A stretch of DNA of 38,979 nucleotides. Origin: Deinococcus sp. Arct2-2 (GTDB lineage Bacteria; Deinococcota; Deinococci; Deinococcales; Deinococcaceae). Every line of letters starts with the position of its first letter. Within the stretch, counting starts at the first letter, position 1. Positions 34,304 through 38,979 of the stretch are shown here, piece by piece. Location: NCBI RefSeq assembly GCF_004801315.1, contig NZ_SSNW01000056.1, positions 1 through 38,979 of the forward strand, written 5' to 3'. The translations under genes were made by a program, and so were the position numbers. Under the pieces are notes generated by a model. That model was given only the letters and a program-made list of their open reading frames with translations, made no database searches and was not told the origin of the DNA.

Positions 34304-35077
34304 TCACTGCTTATTCTTTCGGGCTGCCTGCGCTACCCACAGCACCAACCCTTGTACCCGCCCATTCAGATCAGGGTCAATGGCCGGATCAGTTCTCCAC
34401 TCGTCCAAACGGCTGATTAGCGTCTGCCAAGGCTCCGGAAAAGTAGACAAGGCCCAGCGCACGGCGGCGGGTTTGCTGCCCAGTTGACCGGTGCTGAGCG
34501 TGTGGGCAATGCGGCACATGGTTTCGGCGGCGTATATGGCGTGGCCCCTGTGCCCCCAACCGGGATCGTGGGGCGTGAGGGCAAACGCCCGCCAGTCTTG
34601 CAGGCGGTGCAGCACGGCACGGCGAATCTGGGCCTCAGAGACGGGGGCAACGAGAGTCTGAGGATCGGGGCCAAACAATCGGCTCTGACCGTGCAACACG
34701 GCCCAGCGCTCCACTACCCAGTTTTCATGGTGGGTCTTCCATTCCAGTTCTCCGCCCCCGCGTGACAATGTAGGATGCTGCTCCTCTGGTCGCCAATATT
34801 TGGCAGAGACGCGGGGCAGATAAGCCACTTCCAGCTCACGGCAATACGGCTGCCCGGAGGCGAACAGGCGGGCATGCATCGCGGCCAGCTCAGCACATTC
34901 TGAGGCGCTGAGCGGCTGATCTGTGATGCAGAGGGCGTCTACGTCACTGGTTTCAGGATCGAAGTCGCCTAACGCCAAGGAGCCGCGCAGGTACAGTCCC
35001 ACCAGATTCGGCCCCAAAATGGCCTGTTGTTCGGCCAGCAGGTGGTCAAGAAATGCACGGACGATAGGCGGCCACAT
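34304..35077 (-). CDS. Aminoglycoside-adenylyltransferase-like nucleotidyltransferase
   Basis: A 257-aa protein with an N-terminal polymerase-beta-type nucleotidyltransferase domain (GLYLRGSLALGDFDPETSDVDAL, residues 26-48, with the G-S and D-x-D metal motif) and a helical C-terminal domain like that of ANT(3'')/ANT(9) enzymes (HRGHAIYAAETMCRIAHTLSTGQLGSKPAAVRW). It could adenylylate an aminoglycoside or an unknown alcohol. Chromosomal family members are often not resistance factors. ATG 35077 with TAGGAT 6 nt upstream and no ribosome site. It is divergent from the next gene across only 47 bp. Confidence 0.78.
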   Translation of the reverse strand: MWPPIVRAFLDHLLAEQQAILGPNLVGLYLRGSLALGDFDPETSDVDALCITDQPLSASECAELAAMHARLFASGQPYCRELEVAYLPRVSAKYWRPEEQHPTLSRGGGELEWKTHHENWVVERWAVLHGQSRLFGPDPQTLVAPVSEAQIRRAVLHRLQDWRAFALTPHDPGWGHRGHAIYAAETMCRIAHTLSTGQLGSKPAAVRWALSTFPEPWQTLISRLDEWRTDPAIDPDLNGRVQGLVLWVAQAARKNKQ

Positions 35078-35124
35078 GGCTTTATCCTAAGTTGCCCCCG
35101 CCCGCCTTTGATACGCTGCCTTCT
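35078..35124. promoter_or_regulatory. 47-bp divergent promoter region
   Basis: Two back-to-back -10 boxes: TAGGAT (35084-35089, minus) for the nucleotidyltransferase and TACGCT (35112-35117, plus) for the GNAT-like gene, each 6-7 nt from its start codon. Polymerase footprints must overlap, so the two genes may exclude each other. Confidence 0.5.
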
Positions 35125-35652
<528 letters not shown>

Positions 35653-35660
35653 TGCAGACT

Positions 35661-35876
35661 ATGACCAAATCTGCAACCCGCGTCCTGCTCGGTGTGCGCG
35701 GCATGAACCGCGAGGCAGGCGAAAAAGTGGCCGGGGCGCTGCTGGCGCTGCCCGGCGTCGTCCGTGCCATGCCCGACGACGGCCAAATCGAAGTGCATTA
35801 CGATCCCTCTCAACTGACGGTTATGGACTTGGTTCGCGCAGTTCGCGGGCAGGGCTTCCTTGCCGGAATGCTCTAA
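35661..35876 (+). CDS. HMA-domain protein lacking the metal-binding cysteines
   Basis: A 71-aa single-domain protein with the beta-alpha-beta-beta-alpha-beta plan of heavy-metal-associated domains: [59 protein letters not shown]. The usual GMTCxxC is replaced by GMNREAGE and there is no Cys in the protein, so copper binding by the usual pair is not possible. It may have a structural or regulatory role. ATG 35661 is set by the TATAAT box, and ATG 35652 is an alternative. Followed after 5 bp by the DUF503 gene, so these form a likely operon. Confidence 0.78.
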   Translation: MTKSATRVLLGVRGMNREAGEKVAGALLALPGVVRAMPDDGQIEVHYDPSQLTVMDLVRAVRGQGFLAGML

Positions 35877-35881
35877 ACGCG

Positions 35882-36202
35882 GTGGCGCTGGGCTACGTCG
35901 GTGTGCTGACCATCCGTGTAGAAATGCCGTGGGTCAGTAATCTCAAGGAAAAACGGGCGCTGGTACGGCCTGTCGTGGAGCGCCTGAAGGCCCGCTACCC
36001 CCTGACGGTGGCCCGCTTAGACGGTCTGGATGCCCACGATTGGGAGATCATCGGCGTGGCGACACTCAGCAACGATTACGTCTGGGTCGAAGAAACCCTC
36101 CGCATGGCCGCCGACTACATCGCCCGTGAAGGTGAATACCGCGTGGCGTGGGAAACCACCGAAATCACGGTGCTGGGCGAAGATGACGGGGAAGACGAGT
36201 AG
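35882..36202 (+). CDS. DUF503 (YlxP-like) protein
   Basis: A 106-aa protein of the DUF503 family, recognised from [42 protein letters not shown] and [14 protein letters not shown]. YlxP-type genes commonly sit near translation factors in Firmicutes. The function is unknown. Starts at GTG 35882, 5 bp after the HMA gene. The C-terminus is acidic (GEDDGEDE). It ends before a hairpin terminator shared with the convergent lepB. Confidence 0.85.
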   Translation: MALGYVGVLTIRVEMPWVSNLKEKRALVRPVVERLKARYPLTVARLDGLDAHDWEIIGVATLSNDYVWVEETLRMAADYIAREGEYRVAWETTEITVLGEDDGEDE

Positions 36203-36230
36203 GCCAGAGTCAGAACTTCTCGCCCAAATT

Positions 36231-36272
36231 GAAGAAGGGGAGCCAGTCATGTAGACGGCTCCCTCTTTCTTG
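36231..36272. terminator. Bidirectional terminator between DUF503 and lepB
   Basis: GGGAGCC (36238-36244) and GGCTCCC (36257-36263) stem, flanked by A-rich (GAAGAAG) and T-rich (TCTTTCTT) arms so that both strands have a U tract. Confidence 0.75.
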
Positions 36273-36292
36273 ATTACTGTTCCCTAGTTCAA

Positions 36293-37072
36293 TTACTTGT
36301 TGAAGCTGTCAAACCCTTCGGGGCGGGTCAGTACGCGCCAGTTCAGTACGTTTTCACCGCTGAGGCCGTCGGCGGCGACAGCGTTGGCAGCGCAATCGTA
36401 TTTGATAGTAGTTTTCCGCATGATAGGCCAGATGACAGCGGCGGCGCGGCCTGCCACATCACGCTTCAGCACCGGCCCAAATAGTCTCGAATCTTCGCTG
36501 CCGCTCGCGGTGCGGTTGTCGCCCATGACGAAGTATTGTCCGGGCGGTACGGTCACTTCGGGTTGATCGGTCAGGAAGCTGTTGTTGCCTTTAGAGGCGG
36601 CCAAATTCGCTAAGCTGCTTTGAGTGTCCCAGCAACCTTGCTGACGCCAATAATCGGTTGTCCAACTGGAATCCAGTTTGGTGCCGTTGACCGTGACTTC
36701 GCCGCCACTCACGCTGATTTTGTCGCCGGGCAGCCCGATCAGGCGCTTGATGAGAAATGGGCGGTACTTCCAAAGGTTCAGCGGGGCGCTTCTGTTCAGC
36801 TCTGCAATGGCATCGGCGGCGGCGCGAGGCGGCTTGAAAATCAAGATGTCGCCGCGCTTGAATTCTCCGATGCCTGCTTTGTGCAGCCACGTTTCGTATT
36901 TGGGCACGAACACGCGCTCGCGGTTGCGGAGGTTGGGCATCATGCTGACGCCGTCCACACCCACCAGTGTGGCGACAAACTGCGTAATGACCACCGCGAA
37001 GACGATGGGTTCCAGTAGTTCCTTCCACAGTTTTTGAAGGGGGCCGGGGGCGGACTTGAGCAATCTGGTCAT
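36293..37072 (-). CDS. lepB: Signal peptidase I
   Basis: A membrane serine protease that removes Sec signal peptides (259 aa). The N-terminal helix lies at about 21-38 ([18 protein letters not shown]), just before the nucleophile Ser43 (GVSMMPNL). The general base is Lys109 ([12 protein letters not shown]), and box [20 protein letters not shown] is present. The segment between K109 and box E is longer than in minimal enzymes and contains an unpaired Cys. ATG 37072 is preceded by TATCCT at 9 nt with no ribosome site. The patatin gene ends 58 bp upstream in the same direction. Confidence 0.93.
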   Translation of the reverse strand: MTRLLKSAPGPLQKLWKELLEPIVFAVVITQFVATLVGVDGVSMMPNLRNRERVFVPKYETWLHKAGIGEFKRGDILIFKPPRAAADAIAELNRSAPLNLWKYRPFLIKRLIGLPGDKISVSGGEVTVNGTKLDSSWTTDYWRQQGCWDTQSSLANLAASKGNNSFLTDQPEVTVPPGQYFVMGDNRTASGSEDSRLFGPVLKRDVAGRAAAVIWPIMRKTTIKYDCAANAVAADGLSGENVLNWRVLTRPEGFDSFNK

Positions 37073-37081
37073 GCAACGCGC

Positions 37082-37087
37082 AGGATA
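37082..37087 (-). promoter_or_regulatory. Candidate -10 box of lepB
   Basis: TATCCT, GCGCGTTGC, ATG. The 9-nt gap is longer than in the other leaderless candidates here. Confidence 0.35.
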
Positions 37088-37130
37088 GCGGATAGCGAGT
37101 GAGGAACGCCCACACTGGCGGGGCCGTGCT

Positions 37131-37973
37131 TCAGGATGTGGGGGTGTTCGGCGGGAGTGGGGCAGAGCTTTGGCCGCTGCCCAGCAGGGCATGAATACGC
37201 GGCAACTCGGCCAGTGCCGCCGTTCTGCCTGCTTCTATGGCCTGCACCGAGCGGTTGAAGTTTTGTAGGTCTACGTCGCCCAGCACGGGCCGCAGCAAAA
37301 TATCGGGACGGTAGAGGCTCAGGCGGGCGTCGGTGAGTTGGGCCTGCATGATTTCTACGGCTCGCCTAAGAGCTTGCACTGGCCCCAAATGTGCTTCTCT
37401 GCGCCACAGCAGCACCCGCCGCCCGTGCAGTTCCAGCGGACTGGTGGCCGTTACGTCTACGGCCACCACCTTCCGCACGCCTAAAAACAGCGCCGCGTCC
37501 ACTGGAACCTGATTCAGCACGCCGCCGTCCGATAGCAGCATTTCATCGAGTGGCACAGGGTCGAGCGCCCCCGGATAGGCGGTGGTGGCCCGGAGTGCCG
37601 TCAGCAGGTTGCCGCGTGACAGATACACGCCCCGGCCCGTGAGGACATCGGTGGCCGTGAGCGCCAACGGAAGGGGCAGTTCCTCAAAAGTAGCAGGCAA
37701 ATGTTGTGACAACCACGACTCGAAAGCCGACACCCGAATCAGGCCGGTGCCGGGCCGCCAGTCCACCAACCGACGCCAAGACACCGACGCCGATATTTTC
37801 TCCAATTCTGCGCCCGAATAGCCTGCCGCGATAAACGCGCCTACCAAGCCGCCCATGCTGGTTCCGGCCAGTACGGTGGGCTTCAGGCCCGCTTCTTCCA
37901 GCACCCGCCACACCCCGATGTGCGCCAGTCCCCGCGCCCCGCCGCCGCCCAGCACCAAGCCGTATCCTGTCAT
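37131..37973 (-). CDS. Patatin-like phospholipase / esterase
   Basis: A 280-aa serine hydrolase of the patatin family (RssA/YchK-like bacterial group). Oxyanion-hole GGGGARG (9-15), nucleophile elbow GTSMG (37-41, Ser39) and the catalytic dyad Asp149 in SDGG are all present. It probably acts on phospholipid or lysophospholipid at the inner membrane surface. Start ATG 37973 is preferred. A TAGAAT box precedes another ATG at 37987 that opens a five-codon frame ending in a TGA that overlaps ATG 37973, so initiation may depend on termination-reinitiation. GTG 37979 is an alternative start. Confidence 0.88.
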   Translation of the reverse strand: MTGYGLVLGGGGARGLAHIGVWRVLEEAGLKPTVLAGTSMGGLVGAFIAAGYSGAELEKISASVSWRRLVDWRPGTGLIRVSAFESWLSQHLPATFEELPLPLALTATDVLTGRGVYLSRGNLLTALRATTAYPGALDPVPLDEMLLSDGGVLNQVPVDAALFLGVRKVVAVDVTATSPLELHGRRVLLWRREAHLGPVQALRRAVEIMQAQLTDARLSLYRPDILLRPVLGDVDLQNFNRSVQAIEAGRTAALAELPRIHALLGSGQSSAPLPPNTPTS

Positions 37974-37987
37974 CCGCACCCCGTCAT
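37970..37987 (-). CDS. Candidate leaderless mini-ORF (MTGCG) coupled to patatin
   Basis: ATG ACG GGG TGC GGA TGA begins 7 nt after TAGAAT (37995-38000), the spacing used by the other leaderless starts here. Its stop overlaps the patatin ATG by ATGA. A short upstream frame of this kind would let ribosomes load on a leaderless mRNA and re-start on the main gene. This is inferred from position only. Confidence 0.3.
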   Translation of the reverse strand: MTGCG

Positions 37988-37994
37988 AGGGGCG

Positions 37995-38000
37995 ATTCTA
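37995..38000 (-). promoter_or_regulatory. -10 box upstream of the patatin gene
   Basis: TAGAAT, CGCCCCT, ATG at 37987. No clear -35. Confidence 0.45.
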
Positions 38001-38124
38001 CGGGCCAGCGGGCAGATGTGCGGCCTAGCCCCCTTTTCGCGGATGACTGCTCTGGGCGCTGACTGTCCCGCCACATGCCCCTTCATCTGGTTGGGGTGTC
38101 TACCCAGATGGGCCACTCTTACGC

Positions 38125-38130
38125 TAGCGT
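38125..38130 (+). promoter_or_regulatory. Candidate -10 box of the kinase gene
   Basis: TAGCGT lies 7 nt before ATG 38138, and an overlapping TACGCT (38120-38125) is 12 nt before it. Neither is strong. Confidence 0.3.
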
Positions 38131-38137
38131 GGGGCCG

Positions 38138-38890
38138 ATGCCTTTGGCGGGTCAACTTGTAGGCGATGGGGTGCGATTGATTCGTCCCGTCGGGCGTGGT
38201 TCGCACAGCGTCGTATACTTTGCGGTCTCGCGGGAGGGGACGCCGTGTGCCGTCAAAATCTTTCCGCTGCATCTGGCGGCCTACGCAGACCGTGAATACG
38301 AAAACGCCGCGCCGCTGGATCACCCACGCTTGGTGCGGGTGCTGGAGCGCACCACCGTATTAGACCAGCCCGCGCTGGTGGTCACGCTGGCACGCGGTGA
38401 AACCCTGTTTGACCGGTACGCTGCCCGCCCCGCCCTGACCGAAGAACGCCGGGCCTTTTTGCTGACGCTGGTGCATCTGCTGGACGCGCTGGCTTACCTA
38501 CACGCACGCGGCATGGTTCACCGCGACATCAAGCCCGAAAACATCGTGGCCGAACCCGATGGCAGCGCCAAACTGGTGGATTTTGACCTGTCAGGGCCGC
38601 TGCACGAAATCATGACCGCCCCCACCCGCATGGGCACGGCAGCTTTTCAGAGTCCGGAAGCTTACCGGGGAGAACCGCTGGGGCCGGAAAGTGACCTGTA
38701 CGGGGTAGGCGTGCTGCTGGGCTGGGGGCTGCACGGCTCGGTGCTGGAACCCGGAGAAACGCCGCCCCACAGCGATGATCCCTTGTCGCATCTGCACATC
38801 ATCCTGACCCGCCGCGATCCGGCGGCCCGGCCCAACAATGCGGTATGGGCGAGGACGGAGTTGCTGGCGTTGGCGGGGTTGCCGTATTAG
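38138..38890 (+). CDS. Soluble Ser/Thr protein kinase (PknB-like, no anchor)
   Basis: A 250-aa Hanks-type kinase domain with almost nothing else. Gly-rich loop [10 protein letters not shown] (18-27), Lys40 (CAVKIF), Glu in helix C (53 or 55), catalytic loop VHRDIKPEN (127-135), metal-binding Asp148 in DFD (Gly of DFG changed to Asp), and SPE in place of APE. All catalytic residues are present, so it should be active. It has no membrane helix, PASTA or other sensor, unlike PknB. ATG 38138 places the Gly loop at the usual distance from the N-terminus. An upstream extension to 38075 is possible but reads like non-coding DNA. Confidence 0.88.
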   Translation: MPLAGQLVGDGVRLIRPVGRGSHSVVYFAVSREGTPCAVKIFPLHLAAYADREYENAAPLDHPRLVRVLERTTVLDQPALVVTLARGETLFDRYAARPALTEERRAFLLTLVHLLDALAYLHARGMVHRDIKPENIVAEPDGSAKLVDFDLSGPLHEIMTAPTRMGTAAFQSPEAYRGEPLGPESDLYGVGVLLGWGLHGSVLEPGETPPHSDDPLSHLHIILTRRDPAARPNNAVWARTELLALAGLPY

Positions 38891-38979
38891 TGGGGCGACA
38901 GGGTCAGGTTCCGGGTGCTTGGTCTAAGAGACTGTCTGGAAAGCGTGGTTGCAGGGGGTTTTGAGAGATTATACAATTT
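38891..38979. other. Right edge, intergenic
   Basis: 89 bp with no gene seen. It contains a single GGTCTAAGAGACT unit (38921-38933) of the GGGTCTAA repeat family. Confidence 0.5.

Noticed and set aside
34304..35077. Acquired antibiotic-resistance gene
   Set aside because: The protein is ANT-like, but composition matches neighbours, there are no mobile-element marks and the family has many chromosomal members without resistance function.

Overview
The window looks like chromosomal DNA of a Deinococcus species. This rests on the high GC content, the SLH-domain/beta-barrel surface protein, the many start codons preceded by a -10 box about 7 nt upstream with no ribosome binding site (leaderless genes, abundant in Deinococcus), and family resemblances to Deinococcus-Thermus proteins. 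No rRNA, tRNA, CRISPR array, prophage or transposase gene was seen. The ends fall in intergenic DNA and all 37 called genes are complete.

Layout. 199-1315 (-): two paralogous phosphoribosyltransferases. 1556-2824 (-): SLH/coiled-coil/beta-barrel outer-membrane protein. 3255-8715 (+): purine nucleoside phosphorylase, enoyl-CoA hydratase, HD phosphohydrolase, and a membrane-anchored pseudokinase. 8945-10129 (+): BMP-type nucleoside-binding protein. 10224-12506 (-): metallo-beta-lactamase-fold hydrolase and GMP synthase. 12855-14577 (+): msrPQ methionine sulfoxide repair. 14663-18202 (-): nucleoside-type ABC transporter (ATPase and two permeases). 18481-23459 (-): sugar ABC transporter (binding protein and two permeases), a small AT-richer unknown gene and a flavin monooxygenase in one overlapping operon. 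23736-27326 (-): tsaB, ccmB, ccmA, ccdA and a thioredoxin-like protein. 27434-29785 (-): class A penicillin-binding protein. 29983-30360 (-): single-domain response regulator. 30703-32445 (-): acyl-CoA ligase. 32782-34299 (+): nucleoside/base deaminase and ribokinase. 34304-35077 (-): aminoglycoside-adenylyltransferase-like protein. 35125-36202 (+): GNAT-like protein, cysteine-less HMA protein, DUF503. 36293-37973 (-): signal peptidase I and patatin. 38138-38890 (+): soluble Ser/Thr kinase.

A purine-salvage theme runs through the window. BMP binding protein plus ABC transporter would import nucleosides, PNP would split them, phosphoribosyltransferases would re-use the bases, GuaA makes GMP, and a deaminase/ribokinase pair could process bases and ribose. 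A second theme is envelope and redox biology (SLH porin, MsrPQ, cytochrome c maturation, PBP, signal peptidase).

The least expected content is between genes. Three dispersed repeat families were found by eye: (1) a GC-rich dumbbell with C6/G6 tracts, in whole and half copies; (2) a degenerate GGGTCTAA-type tandem repeat; (3) CCACGATCCACGTTCTA repeats, often as inverted pairs. One family-3 copy lies inside the 5' coding region of ccmB and appears to be translated. Other items are an apparent leaderless five-codon mini-ORF coupled to the patatin start, a pseudokinase fused to a membrane anchor, and paired 14-bp repeats at the acyl-CoA ligase promoter.
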